A stretch of DNA of 64,000 nucleotides, from positions 560,712 to 624,711 of the forward strand of contig NZ_JMIT01000001.1 in assembly GCF_000731675.1 (NCBI RefSeq). The letters are read 5' to 3'. The stretch comes from Pseudomonas capeferrum (GTDB taxonomy: Bacteria; Pseudomonadota; Gammaproteobacteria; Pseudomonadales; Pseudomonadaceae). The translations under genes and the position numbers were made by a program. The number at the start of each line of letters is the position of its first letter. Positions within the stretch are counted from its first letter, which is position 1. The notes under the pieces were generated by a model, which was not told the origin of the DNA, did no database searches, and saw only the letters and a program-made list of their open reading frames with translations. This document shows positions 54,201 through 63,138 of this stretch, piece by piece.

Positions 54201-54332
54201 GGCCTGGTCTTCAGCCAGATCCTCACCCTTTATACGACACCGGTGGTCTATCTGTACCTCGACCGCCTGCGTCACCGTTTCAACCATTGGCGCGGCGTGC
54301 GCACCGACGCCGCTCTGGATACCCCGCTATGA
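51225..54332 (+). CDS. muxC: RND efflux pump subunit MuxC/MdtC
   Basis: 1035 residues, paralogous to MuxB. SGPFIRRPVATMLLSLAIMLLGG at the N-terminus and [19 protein letters not shown] in helix 4 contain the expected Asp pair. Two non-identical pump subunits in one operon indicate a heterotrimer. ATG 51225 follows GGAG; an in-frame TTG 4 codons upstream at 51213 is less likely. Its stop overlaps opmB (ATGA). Confidence 0.94.
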   Translation: MNLSGPFIRRPVATMLLSLAIMLLGGVSFGLLPVAPLPQMDFPVIVVQANLSGASPEVMAATVATPLERKLGSIAGVTTLTSSSNQGSTRVIIGFEMGRDIDGAAREVQAAINATRNLLPSGMRSMPTYKKINPSQAPIMVLSLTSDVLQKGQLYDLADTILSQSLAQVSGVGEVQIGGSSLPAVRISVEPQLLNQYGVSLDEVRTAVANANQRRPMGFVEDAERSWEVRANDQLETAKDYEPVVIRQQNGTILRLSDVATITDSVENRYNSGFFNDQSAVLLVVNRQTGANIIETVDQIKAQLPALQSLLPASVQLNVAMDRSPVIKATLKEAEHTLLIAVGLVILVVYLFLGSLRASLIPSLAVPVSLVGTFAVMYLCGFSLNNLSLMALILATGLVVDDAIVVLENISRHIEDGQPPMRAAFLGAKEVGFTLLSMNVSLVAVFVSILFMGGIVRSLFQEFSITLAAAIIVSLVVSLTLTPMLCARWLKPHQAQQTRVQRWSDKLHQRMVNGYDRSLGWALRHKRLTLLSLLATIGINIALYVVVPKTLMPQQDTGQLMGFIRGDDGLSFSVMQPKMEIYRRALLADPAVQSVAGFIGGNSGTNNAMVLVRLKPINERKIDAQKVIERLRKEMPKVPGGRLFLMADQDLQLGGGGRDQTSSQYLYTLQSGDLAALREWFPKVVAAVRALPELTAIDARDGAGTQQVTLVVDRDQAKRLGIDMDMVTTVLNNAYSQRQISTIYDSLNQYQVVLEINPKYAWDPSTLEQVQVITNDGARVPLSTIAHYENSLANDRVSHEGQFASEDIAFDVAEGYSPDQAMAAVERAVAKLGLPEEVIAKLGGTADAFAKTQEGQPFMILGALVLVYLVLGILYESYIHPLTILSTLPSAGVGALLALYVTGGEFSLISLLGLFLLIGVVKKNAILMIDLALQLERHQGLSPEESIRRACLLRLRPILMTTLAAILGALPLLVSRAEGAEMRQPLGLTIIGGLVFSQILTLYTTPVVYLYLDRLRHRFNHWRGVRTDAALDTPL

Positions 54333-55810
54333 ACTTTGCCCAGACACCCCTTCACCGTACCCTGCAGTCGTTGACCCTGGGGCGTGGCTCGCGCCTGCTC
54401 GGCGCCGGCCTGTGTGTGGCGCTGCTCAGTGCCTGTACCCTGAGCCCGGACTACCACCGCCCCGAGCTGAGCACCCCGGCGCAGTACAAGCAGGCCGAGG
54501 GCTGGAGCCAGGCCAAGCCGTCGGACGCGATTGCCCGTGGCGCCTGGTGGGAGGTCTATGGCGATGCCGGGCTCAATGCCTTGGTCGAAGAGCTCAACCG
54601 CAGCAACCAGACCGTCGCGCAGTCCGAAGCCCAGTACCGCCAGGCCCAGGCGCTGGTGCGCAGCAGCCGCGCCGCGCTGTTCCCGAGCCTGGACCTGAGC
54701 GCCAGCAAGAACCGTTCGGCTCAAGGCACTGGCAGCTCCAGCTCCAGCCTGTCGAACAACAGCAGCGGCATTCGCAACACCTACAACACGCAGCTCGGCG
54801 TGAGCTGGGAGATCGACCTGTGGGGCAAGCTGCGTGAAACCTTGAACGCCAACGAAGCCAGTGCCGAAGCCAGCTTTGCCGACCTTGCCTCGATTCGCCT
54901 GAGCCAGCAGTCGGAGCTGGTGCAAAACTACCTGCAGTTGCGTGTGATCGATGAGCAGAAGCGCCTGCTGGAAGCAACCGTGGCCACCTACGAGCGCTCG
55001 CTGCGCATGACCGAAAACCAGTATCGCGCCGGTGTGTCCGGCCCGGATGCGGTGGCGCAGGCGCGGACCCAGCTGAAAAGCACCCAGGCGGACCTGATCG
55101 ACCTGATCTGGCAGCGTGCGCAGTTCGAGAATGCCATTGCCGTGTTGCTAGGCAAGGCCCCGGCTAACTTTGCATTGGCCGACAGCAAGAGCATCCCGGC
55201 GCTGCCGGACATCCCCGTGACATTGCCCTCGCAATTGCTCGAGCGCCGCCCGGACATTGCCTCGGCCGAGCGCAACGTGATGGCCGCCAACGCCAATATC
55301 GGCGTATCGCGGGCTGCCTACTTCCCCGACCTGAGCCTGAGCCTGAGTGGGGGCTATTCCAGCAGCAGCTTCAGCAACTGGATCGAACTGCCGAACCGGT
55401 ACTGGTCGGTAGGGCCTTCGCTGGCCATGACCCTGTTCGATGCGGGCAAGCGCAGCGCCGAGGTGGACCGTACCGTGGCGGTGTATGACCAGACCGTAGC
55501 GCAGTATCGCCAGACCGTGCTCGATGGCTTCAAGGAAGTGGAGAACTACCTGGTGCAGCTGAAGGTATACGGCGATGAAGCGGTGGTACGCCAGGAGGCA
55601 TTGGACGCGGCGCGTGAGTCGCTTCGCCTGACGGAGAATCAGTACCGCGCGGGGTTGATCGGCTACCTGGATGTGGTGAACGTGCAGACCACGGCGTTGA
55701 GTAACGAGCGCAGTGTGCTGAACCTGCTGCAAGGGCGGTTGGTGGCGAGTGTGCAGCTGATTGCTGCGCTGGGCGGCGGTTGGGATGCCGAGCAGGCGTT
55801 TGCCGAGTAG
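54329..55810 (+). CDS. opmB: Outer membrane efflux lipoprotein OpmB (NodT family)
   Basis: 493 residues. The lipobox LLSAC is at about residues 28-32, so the protein is lipidated after a long n-region. The TolC-like repeats are clear: GAWWEVYGDAGLNALVEELNRSNQTV and the second-half GVSRAAYFPDLSLSLSGGYSS, and both halves carry the TENQYRAG motif (about 230 and 433). It forms the outer-membrane channel for MuxABC. Coupled to muxC by a 4-bp overlap and last in the operon. Confidence 0.93.
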   Translation: MNFAQTPLHRTLQSLTLGRGSRLLGAGLCVALLSACTLSPDYHRPELSTPAQYKQAEGWSQAKPSDAIARGAWWEVYGDAGLNALVEELNRSNQTVAQSEAQYRQAQALVRSSRAALFPSLDLSASKNRSAQGTGSSSSSLSNNSSGIRNTYNTQLGVSWEIDLWGKLRETLNANEASAEASFADLASIRLSQQSELVQNYLQLRVIDEQKRLLEATVATYERSLRMTENQYRAGVSGPDAVAQARTQLKSTQADLIDLIWQRAQFENAIAVLLGKAPANFALADSKSIPALPDIPVTLPSQLLERRPDIASAERNVMAANANIGVSRAAYFPDLSLSLSGGYSSSSFSNWIELPNRYWSVGPSLAMTLFDAGKRSAEVDRTVAVYDQTVAQYRQTVLDGFKEVENYLVQLKVYGDEAVVRQEALDAARESLRLTENQYRAGLIGYLDVVNVQTTALSNERSVLNLLQGRLVASVQLIAALGGGWDAEQAFAE

Positions 55811-55884
55811 GAGGTCGCCCAGCCCTAGGGCTGTGGGAGCACCTGTCTTGCTCGAAATTCAGAAAACACGCATGACCCAGTAGG

Positions 55885-55959
55885 AGCGGGCTTGCCCCGC
55901 GAATACGGGCGAAGCCCGTGCCATTCTCCGCGGTGCCTGCTTCGCGGGGCAAGCCCGCT
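55885..55959. repeat. REP pair (inverted, 19-bp arms)
   Basis: AGCGGGCTTGCCCCGCGAA at 55885-55903 and its exact reverse complement TTCGCGGGGCAAGCCCGCT at 55941-55959. The core is that of the pair at 6.4-6.6 kb. It lies 75 bp past opmB, where it can stabilise or end the efflux operon's mRNA. Confidence 0.85.
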
Positions 55960-56099
55960 ACCACAGGCCGCGCCTGGGCAGGGCCTAAGAAGGGGATGTT
56001 GGATCCATTCCCATTCTCAAAAACCCCGTGCGTTTCGCCAAAGCTTGAGTACAATCGTCAGCTTTTTCCGGGCCCCCTGGCCTGTCGCTGGAACTCCCA

Positions 56100-58187
56100 A
56101 TGCTCACAGGCAGCTACTCCTCTTCGTTGGTGTTGATTTCGCTGTGCGTGGCGATCCTGGCGTCCTATACCGCCCTTGACCTGACCGGCCGTATTGCCAC
56201 GGCCAAAGGCAGGGCTGTGCACCTGTGGATGGGGGGCGGCGCGCTGGCCATGGGCATCGGCGTGTGGTCGATGCACTTCATCGGCATGCTCGCGTTCAGC
56301 CTGCCCATCGACCTGGGCTACGACCTTGGGCTCACGGCGTTTTCGCTGTTGATCGCTGTGCTGTCGTCAGGCTTTGCCTTGTGGCTGGTGAGCCAGCCAA
56401 GCCTGCCCTGGCTGCAATTGGGCTTCGGTGCGTTGATCATGGGGGCAGGCATCAGTTGCATGCACTACACCGGTATGGCCGCGCTGCGCATGCTACCGGG
56501 CATCGACTATGACCCAACGCTGTTCGGCGCTTCGCTGTTGATCGCCGTTGGCGCCTCGGCGGCGGCGCTGTGGATCGCGTTTCGCTTGCGCAGGCACACC
56601 CCTTACGTGCGCCAGATCCGGGGCCTGGCGGCCGTGATCATGGGGGTTGCCATAGTGGGCATGCACTACACCGGCATGGCGGCGGCCAATTTCCCTGCGG
56701 GTAGCTTCTGTGGTGCGCTGGGCGGCGGGCTGCAAGGCGACGGGCTGGTCTACCTGGTGCTGATCACCACCCTGGCGGTATTGGCGGTGGCGTTGCTGAC
56801 CTCGGTGCTGGACGCGCGCCTGGAAGCGCGCACCGCTGAACTTGCCCGCTCGCTGACCCTGGCCAACCAGGAGCTGACCCAGTTGGCCCTGCACGACACG
56901 CTCACCGACCTGCCCAACCGTACCCTGCTGGCCGACCGCATCGAGCAGGCCATCGGCAAGGTGGCGGAGCAGGGCGGGTGCTTTGCCTTGATGTTCATCG
57001 ACCTGGATGGCTTCAAACCGGTCAACGATGCCTTTGGTCATCATGTCGGCGACTTGTTGCTCAAGGCCGTGGCCGGCCGTTTGCGTGGCCACTTGCACAG
57101 CCAGGACACCTTGGCGCGCATTGGCGGCGACGAGTTCGTGCTGCTGGTGGAATTGCGGGAGCCGAACGATGCCATGGACGTGGCGGTCAAGCAGGTCAAC
57201 CTGGTGTCGCGGCCGTTCCGTGTCGCCGAGCATGATCTGCAACTCACGGCCAGCCTGGGCATCGTCTTGTACCCCGGCAATGGCCTGGACCAGCACGAGT
57301 TGCTGCGCAATGCCGATGCCGCGATGTACCACGCCAAAAGCGCAGGCAAGAATGGCTACAGCTTCTTCGACGTGTCGATGAACAGCAACGCCCGGCAGCA
57401 GCTGCAGTTGCTGCAGGACCTGCGCCAGGCGCTGGAGCAGGGCCAGTTCCGCCTGCATTACCAGCCCAAGTTCGATGCTCAGGCCTGCCAGCCGATCGGT
57501 GCCGAAGCCCTGCTGCGCTGGGAGCACCCGCAGCAGGGGTTGTTGCTGCCTGATCGGTTCATCGGCCTGGCGGAAAAAACCGGCCTGATCATCCCCATTG
57601 GCGAATGGGTGCTCGACGAAGCCTGCCGGCAGATGCGCCAGTGGCTGGACCAAGGGCACCTGGGCTGGCGCATGGCGGTCAACCTTTCGGCCATCCAGTT
57701 CTGCCACGCTGGGCTGGTCGAAAGCGTGGCCCGGGCTTTGAGCGAGAATGGCCTGCCGGCCAACTGCCTGACCCTGGAAATCACCGAAACCACCGCCATG
57801 CACGACGCCGATGCCAGCCTGACGGTGCTGCAACGCCTGTCCGACATGGGCGTGGACTTGTCCATCGATGACTTTGGCACTGGTTACTCCAGCCTCATGT
57901 ACCTCAAGCGCCTGCCGGCCAACGAACTGAAGATCGACCGTGGTTTCGTGCGTGATCTGGAGCAGGACAGCGATGACGCCGCGATTGTCTCTGCAATCGT
58001 TGCCCTGGGCCAGGCACTGGGGTTGCGCATCGTTGCCGAAGGGGTAGAGACCGACAAACAGCAAGACTTCCTCACCCGCCTGGGGTGCGATTCGCTGCAA
58101 GGTTATCTGCTGGGCCAGCCGGTGCCGGCAGAGCAGTTCATGGGCAATTTGCAGGCGCTGCGCCAGGAACCCGAGGTGCCGGTTTAG
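56100..58187 (+). CDS. MHYT-GGDEF-EAL cyclic-di-GMP signalling protein
   Basis: 695 residues. The N-terminal MHYT sensor domain has seven membrane helices with repeated Met-His motifs (SMHFIGM about 57, CMHYTGM about 121, GMHYTGM about 184), which may bind copper or a diatomic gas. The GGDEF domain follows (about 260-420) with intact IGGDEF, so a cyclase is possible. The EAL domain (about 435-690) has EALLRW and DDFGTGYSS, and conserved Glu residues in LTLEITE, so phosphodiesterase activity is likely. Which activity dominates cannot be read. Monocistronic. Confidence 0.94.
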   Translation: MLTGSYSSSLVLISLCVAILASYTALDLTGRIATAKGRAVHLWMGGGALAMGIGVWSMHFIGMLAFSLPIDLGYDLGLTAFSLLIAVLSSGFALWLVSQPSLPWLQLGFGALIMGAGISCMHYTGMAALRMLPGIDYDPTLFGASLLIAVGASAAALWIAFRLRRHTPYVRQIRGLAAVIMGVAIVGMHYTGMAAANFPAGSFCGALGGGLQGDGLVYLVLITTLAVLAVALLTSVLDARLEARTAELARSLTLANQELTQLALHDTLTDLPNRTLLADRIEQAIGKVAEQGGCFALMFIDLDGFKPVNDAFGHHVGDLLLKAVAGRLRGHLHSQDTLARIGGDEFVLLVELREPNDAMDVAVKQVNLVSRPFRVAEHDLQLTASLGIVLYPGNGLDQHELLRNADAAMYHAKSAGKNGYSFFDVSMNSNARQQLQLLQDLRQALEQGQFRLHYQPKFDAQACQPIGAEALLRWEHPQQGLLLPDRFIGLAEKTGLIIPIGEWVLDEACRQMRQWLDQGHLGWRMAVNLSAIQFCHAGLVESVARALSENGLPANCLTLEITETTAMHDADASLTVLQRLSDMGVDLSIDDFGTGYSSLMYLKRLPANELKIDRGFVRDLEQDSDDAAIVSAIVALGQALGLRIVAEGVETDKQQDFLTRLGCDSLQGYLLGQPVPAEQFMGNLQALRQEPEVPV

Positions 58188-58444
58188 CCTGCGTCGCGCA
58201 AGGCGAAGACCGGTACGAAGGCGTCCATTTCGGCCTCGACCGCTTCGATGATGCGCTCGACATCTGCTGCGGCCATGATGGCGGCGCAAGGGATGCCGGC
58301 GATGGCCAGCAGGGTTTCCCCGGTGGCGCGGTCGAACAGGCGCGCGATCATGCTGCGCGGCGCATCCATGCTGGCCTCGAAGCCCAACGGGTGGAAATGC
58401 CAGCGCATCACCTGGCAGGCGTTCGGGAACGTCATCTTGTTCAT
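58184..58444 (-). CDS. DUF1652 domain protein
   Basis: 86 residues. The core PNACQVMRWHFHPLGFEASMD is the DUF1652 hallmark found in pseudomonads. No known role. ATG 58444 has AAGGAGG 7 bases upstream; longer in-frame versions lack similarity. Converges with the MHYT gene with a 4-bp overlap of stops. Confidence 0.8.
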   Translation of the reverse strand: MNKMTFPNACQVMRWHFHPLGFEASMDAPRSMIARLFDRATGETLLAIAGIPCAAIMAAADVERIIEAVEAEMDAFVPVFALRDAG

Positions 58445-58729
58445 GCCAGCCTCCTTGTCCTTACCTGGACGCGGTGAGCGGGTGGCCGCAGGCACGGCCG
58501 CCGGGAATGTAACCATAGCACCTGCCACGCCAGTGCCCAGTGGCTGAGTCCGACCAAAGCGATGAGGCTTGACCCACGTCACATTAGCGTCTCGGACAGC
58601 GGCTGGCGGCAAAAGGCCCGGCAAACGTTTTCCTTGCGCGGCGGTGCCGAACAACCCGGCAGATTCTGCCAATTTCACGATTATCAGGCGTGCAGCGTTT
58701 TCTGACGAGCGGTGGGGGTTGAACCGGTG

Positions 58730-59377
58730 CTAGCCCAGCAGGCCCGCCGCAATATTGATGGTGAACCCCAGAATCGCCGTGTTGAACACGAAGCCAACCA
58801 CGGAGTGCGCCAGCACCACCCGCCGCAGCCCGCGCCCGGCGACGCCGACATCGGACGTTTGCACCGCCACGCTGATGGTGAACGAGAAGTAGTGGAAGTC
58901 CCAGTAATCGGGGTTGCGTTCGCCATCGGCGAAGCGCAGTGGGGGTTCGTGGTTTTGCCCGTTATAGAACAGCCGGGCGTAGTGCAGGCTGAAAATGCAG
59001 CCGATCAGCAGCCAGGAGCCGGCCACGGTCAAGCCGGTGTAGAGGTAGTGCAGGGCCAGCGCATTACCTTGCAGGCCGCGGCTTGAGACCAGTTGCAGGG
59101 TGATCGCGGCCAGGCTGGCGATGGCGGCGATGCACACGGTAAACAGAACCAGCCCGGCGTTTTCGTCCTCGATCTGGGCGACCTTGCGGACTTTATCCGG
59201 GTTGGCGTTCCAGGTCAGCCACAGCACCAGCAGCAGGTAAAGCCAGACGCCGAGGTTCCAGCCGACGAGGATGTGCTGGACGGTGTCACCTGCCGGGACC
59301 AGCCAGGCGCCGATGATGCCGACCAGGGCAGCGAACGTGAGGCGGGGGTGAGTGCGGGTCAGGCGGTGGACAGCCAT
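58730..59377 (-). CDS. DUF1345 family membrane protein
   Basis: 215 residues with about five membrane segments. The C-terminal half contains the family's most conserved segment [20 protein letters not shown]. Role unknown. Placed between DUF1652 and the divergent phosphoglucomutase gene (113 bp away). Confidence 0.85.
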   Translation of the reverse strand: MAVHRLTRTHPRLTFAALVGIIGAWLVPAGDTVQHILVGWNLGVWLYLLLVLWLTWNANPDKVRKVAQIEDENAGLVLFTVCIAAIASLAAITLQLVSSRGLQGNALALHYLYTGLTVAGSWLLIGCIFSLHYARLFYNGQNHEPPLRFADGERNPDYWDFHYFSFTISVAVQTSDVGVAGRGLRRVVLAHSVVGFVFNTAILGFTINIAAGLLG

Positions 59378-59490
59378 GGGGCCTCGTTGCCGGGGAGTGA
59401 TGGCAAATACTCTAGACCATCGCGCGGCATTGCAACTCTCAGTACACTGCAGGCTCCAACACCAACATCCGTTGAACTCGAGGTTTCTGC

Positions 59491-61128
59491 ATGACGCTCA
59501 GTCCTTTGGCAGGCAAGCTGGCTCCGGCCAGCGTGCTGGTCGATATTCCCCGACTGCTCACCGCTTACTACACCGGCCGCCCCGACGCGGCGGTGGCGGC
59601 CCAGCGGGTGGCCTTCGGCACCTCGGGGCACCGAGGTACTTCCTTCGAGTTGAGTTTCAACGAGTACCACGTGCTGGCCATCACCCAGGCCATCTGCCTG
59701 TACCGCCAGGAGAAGGGCATCGACGGCCCGCTGTTCATCGGCGCCGACACCCACGCGCTGTCGGCACCGGCCTCGGCCAGTGCGCTGGAAGTGCTGGCGG
59801 CCAACGGCGTGCAGGTGATGTTGTCCAAAGACGACGAGTACACGCCGACCCCGGCGGTGTCCCACGCCATCCTTTGCTACAACCGTGGCCGCGAACAAGG
59901 CCTTGCCGACGGCATCGTCATCACGCCGTCGCACAACCCGCCGCAAAGCGGGGGCTTCAAGTACAACCCGCCCAATGGCGGCCCGGCCGACAGCGACGTG
60001 ACCAAGTGGGTCGAGGCCAAGGCCAACGAACTGCTGGCGGCGAACCTGGCGGGCGTCAAGCGCATGGACCATGCCCAGGCCTTGCAAGCTGCCACCACCC
60101 ATCGCCACGACTACGTGAGCCACTACGTGGCAGACCTGGGCAATGTCATCGACTTCGATGTGATTCGCAGCGCCAACCTGCGCCTGGGCGTTGACCCGTT
60201 GGGTGGGGCCGGGGTGCATTACTGGTCGGCGATCGCCGAGCATTACAAGCTCAACCTGGAAGTGGTCAACACCGAGGTCGACCCGACCTTCCGCTTCATG
60301 ACCGTCGACTGGGACGGCCAGATCCGCATGGACCCATCCTCGCCCCACGCCATGCAGGGCCTGATTGGCCTGCGCGAGCGCTTCGACGTGGCGTTTGCCT
60401 GCGACCCGGACCACGACCGCCATGGCATCGTCACCCCGGATGGCCTGTTGCAGCCGAACAATTACCTGGCTGTGGCCATCGACTACCTGTTCCGTCACCG
60501 CCCGCAATGGCGCAGCGACGCGGCAGTGGGCAAGACCGTTGTGTCCAGCGGCCTGATCGACCGCGTCACCGAACGCCTGGGCCGTGAACTGTATGAGGTG
60601 CCGGTGGGCTTCAAGTTCTTTGCCCAGGGCCTGTTCGATGGTTCGTTGGGTTTTGGTGGCGAGGAAAGCGCGGGGGCGTCGTTCCTGCGCCGCGATGGCT
60701 CGGTCTGGGCCACTGACAAGGACGGGTTGATCCCGGCCTTGCTGGCTGCAGAGATGACCGCACGTACCGGGCGCAATCCGAGCCAGGCCTATGCGGACCT
60801 GACGGCGGCACTGGGCAAGCCGTTTGCTACGCGTGTCGAGGCCAAGGCCGATGTACGGCAGAAGGCGTTGCTGAGCAAGCTGGCACCCGAACAGGTCAAG
60901 TCGACCGAACTGGCCGGTGAGCCGATCGTGCAGATCCTCAGCCATGCGCCAGGCAACGGCCAGGCGATTGGCGGGTTGAAGGTGATGACCGCCAACGGCT
61001 GGTTTGCCGCGCGGCCGTCGGGCACCGAGGACATCTACAAGATCTACGCCGAGAGCTTCATCGACGAGGCGCACCTGCAGCGCCTGGTGCAGGAAGCGCA
61101 GGTGTTGGTGGACGCCGCCATCGCCTGA
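59491..61128 (+). CDS. pgm: Phosphoglucomutase (alpha-D-glucose-specific)
   Basis: 545 residues, full length. Motifs in order: [11 protein letters not shown] (substrate loop), VITPSHNPP with the phosphoserine, metal site DPDHDRHG, sugar-binding GEESAGASF and phosphate-binding [12 protein letters not shown]. It interconverts glucose 1- and 6-phosphate, linking central metabolism to glycogen, trehalose and surface polysaccharides. Monocistronic. Confidence 0.95.
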   Translation: MTLSPLAGKLAPASVLVDIPRLLTAYYTGRPDAAVAAQRVAFGTSGHRGTSFELSFNEYHVLAITQAICLYRQEKGIDGPLFIGADTHALSAPASASALEVLAANGVQVMLSKDDEYTPTPAVSHAILCYNRGREQGLADGIVITPSHNPPQSGGFKYNPPNGGPADSDVTKWVEAKANELLAANLAGVKRMDHAQALQAATTHRHDYVSHYVADLGNVIDFDVIRSANLRLGVDPLGGAGVHYWSAIAEHYKLNLEVVNTEVDPTFRFMTVDWDGQIRMDPSSPHAMQGLIGLRERFDVAFACDPDHDRHGIVTPDGLLQPNNYLAVAIDYLFRHRPQWRSDAAVGKTVVSSGLIDRVTERLGRELYEVPVGFKFFAQGLFDGSLGFGGEESAGASFLRRDGSVWATDKDGLIPALLAAEMTARTGRNPSQAYADLTAALGKPFATRVEAKADVRQKALLSKLAPEQVKSTELAGEPIVQILSHAPGNGQAIGGLKVMTANGWFAARPSGTEDIYKIYAESFIDEAHLQRLVQEAQVLVDAAIA

Positions 61129-61167
61129 TTCCCTGCAGAGGCGGCCTTGCCGGGCCGCTTCTCTGCC

Positions 61168-62121
61168 TCAGGCGGTAGGCAGCTCGAACCCGGCAACCCC
61201 ACGCCCAAGCTTCAACGCCTGCGCATGCAGCACCTGCATCAGGTGCAGCGCCGAGTGCGAGGGCGGTTCGAAGCGCGAATAGACAAAGCTGATGTCGAAG
61301 TGGATTTCTTCGGCCAGTGGCACCACCGCCAAGCCGCTGTCCTGCGCCACGAACTCGTCGATCAGGGTAAGCCCCATGCCTTGCTTGACCAGGGCCACGG
61401 CTTCGTTGGCATTGGTGAACGACAACAATGATTGCAGCTGCAGGCCGCGCTGGTGGATGTGTTCGGCCAGCAGTTTGCCAAACGGCATGTCGGGCCTGAA
61501 CAGCAGCAAGTCATGGCCTTGCAGTTGCTCCAGGGTCAGGGATGCCTGCCGCGCCAGGGCGTGCTCCTGCGGCATCACCACCACCATGCGCCCACGCATG
61601 AACGCCCGTGAATGCAGGTGATCGTGGATCACCGGCAAGGCGGCAATCGACAGGTCGACCTTCTTCGACAGGATCTGGTTCGGCATTTCACCCATCAGCG
61701 AGGTTTGCCACTCGATGTTCAGCGAGGGCGACTCGCGCTTGAGCTGGGCCAGCGCAATCGGGATGACCACGGTCGACAGTGATGCGCTGCAGGAGATGCG
61801 CAGGTTGCGATGGCCGCCACTGGCCAGTGACAACGCACATTCATTGACCTCCAGCGCCGCCTGATACACCCGCTCGACTTCGCGAAAGAGAATCTGCGCC
61901 TCGTGGGTTGGCACCAGGCGGTTGTTGATGCGCTCGAACAACCGGTACGCCAGGCGCCCCTCGATGTACTGGATCAACTTGCTCACCGCCGGCTGCGACA
62001 CATACAGCATTTTCGCCGCCGCGCTGATCGACCCGGTCAGCATCACCGCACGAAACACCTCCATGTGCCGCAGTTTGAACACCAGCGCGCGGGCTTCGGG
62101 GCCTTCGTTCTCGAGGGGCAT
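61168..62121 (-). CDS. LysR family regulator of the adjacent amidohydrolase/MFS unit
   Basis: About 317 residues. HTH domain VFRAVMLTGSISAAAKML ... SQPAVSKLIQYIEGRL of the OccR/NocR-like branch, followed by an effector domain. ATG 62121 is preferred since AAAGG is 8 bases away; ATG 62127 (319 residues) is only two bases from it. Divergent from the amidohydrolase and carrier genes with 147 bp between, the standard geometry for a regulator of a catabolic operon. Ligand unknown. Confidence 0.87.
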   Translation of the reverse strand: MPLENEGPEARALVFKLRHMEVFRAVMLTGSISAAAKMLYVSQPAVSKLIQYIEGRLAYRLFERINNRLVPTHEAQILFREVERVYQAALEVNECALSLASGGHRNLRISCSASLSTVVIPIALAQLKRESPSLNIEWQTSLMGEMPNQILSKKVDLSIAALPVIHDHLHSRAFMRGRMVVVMPQEHALARQASLTLEQLQGHDLLLFRPDMPFGKLLAEHIHQRGLQLQSLLSFTNANEAVALVKQGMGLTLIDEFVAQDSGLAVVPLAEEIHFDISFVYSRFEPPSHSALHLMQVLHAQALKLGRGVAGFELPTA

Positions 62122-62268
62122 GAGCATTACCTTTGGTTATGGTCTTCGCCATCTGGGTATGAGCGCATCCGCTGGGCACGCAGTATCTTGAACCCAGCCG
62201 AGCCGCCTTTGCGGCGCACAATAACAAGATCTGCAGGCAAGCGCAGCGGCGCTTGACGGGAGTGCTGC

Positions 62269-63096
62269 GTGAACATCTTTGACGAACCCAAGATCGATTG
62301 CCATAACCATTTGTTTGACCCCGCCCGCTTTGCCTATCACCCCGACGCGCCCTATGCACCGTCCGGGCAGGAGGTCGCCACCCTCGAGCAGTTCAACCGG
62401 GTGATGGAAGCCTACGGTGTGCAGCATGCCTTGCTGGTAGGCCCCAACAGTGGCTACCACACCGACAACCGTTGCCTGTTGCACGCCCTGGCCGTGGGGC
62501 AGGGGCGTTTCAAGGGCGTAGCGGTGGTCGATCCTGGCATCACCCTCGATGCGCTGGCCGCGCTGCAGGCCCAAGGGGTGGTCGGGGTGGCTTTCAACCC
62601 GGCGCTGTACGGGGTGGCGAGCCTCGACGCGGTCGACGGTTTGTTCGGCAAGCTCGCCGAGCTCGACCTGTTTGCCCAGGTCCAGGTCTGCGAAGACCAG
62701 TTACTGGCGTTGCGCGGGCTGCTGCAGCGTACCTCGGCACGCCTGTTGATCGACCACTGCGGCCGACCAGACGTACGCGCCGGCGTCCAGCAGCCGGGCT
62801 TCCAGGCCTTGCTGCAGTTGGCTGGCAGCGGCCGGGCCAGCGTCAAGCTGTCCGGTATGCAGAAGTTTGCCGCGGCCGATGCGCTGCTGGCGCAGAGCAG
62901 TGCCTACGTCCATGCCCTGATCGAGGCCTTTGGCCCGGATGCCTGTGTGTGGGGCTCCGACTGGCCGTTCATTCGTCAGCGCGCGCGCGTGGACTACGGG
63001 CCCTTGCTGAAACTGGCCGAGCGCCTGATGCCGGATGCGCAACTGCGCCGCAAGGTCATGTGGGACACGCCGCGACGTCTGTTCGGGTTCGCCTGA
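62269..63096 (+). CDS. Amidohydrolase_2 family hydrolase
   Basis: 275 residues, TIM-barrel metal hydrolase. Metal motifs DCHNHLFD at about 9, LLIDHCG at about 161 and WGSDWPF at about 227 are intact. The family includes 2-pyrone-4,6-dicarboxylate lactonase and related lactonases or decarboxylases, so a lactone from a sugar or aromatic acid is a likely substrate. GTG start at 62269 with GGGAG about 8 bases upstream. Precedes an MFS carrier by 42 bp in the same operon. Confidence 0.85.
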   Translation: MNIFDEPKIDCHNHLFDPARFAYHPDAPYAPSGQEVATLEQFNRVMEAYGVQHALLVGPNSGYHTDNRCLLHALAVGQGRFKGVAVVDPGITLDALAALQAQGVVGVAFNPALYGVASLDAVDGLFGKLAELDLFAQVQVCEDQLLALRGLLQRTSARLLIDHCGRPDVRAGVQQPGFQALLQLAGSGRASVKLSGMQKFAAADALLAQSSAYVHALIEAFGPDACVWGSDWPFIRQRARVDYGPLLKLAERLMPDAQLRRKVMWDTPRRLFGFA

Positions 63097-63138
63097 CGCA
63101 GCGCCCTTTGCCATTCCAATAACAAGAGAGCAACCGTC

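Noticed and set aside
51129..54287. 1052-codon open frame antisense to muxC
   Set aside because: It mirrors the G/C-rich codon pattern of muxC, is rich in His, Gln and Arg with no domain, and muxC is beyond doubt the gene.
56493..58289. 598-codon open frame antisense to the MHYT-GGDEF-EAL gene
   Set aside because: Gln- and Val-rich low-information product; the plus strand encodes all conserved motifs.
59359..61074. 571-codon open frame antisense to pgm
   Set aside because: No domain; pgm motifs are intact on the plus strand.
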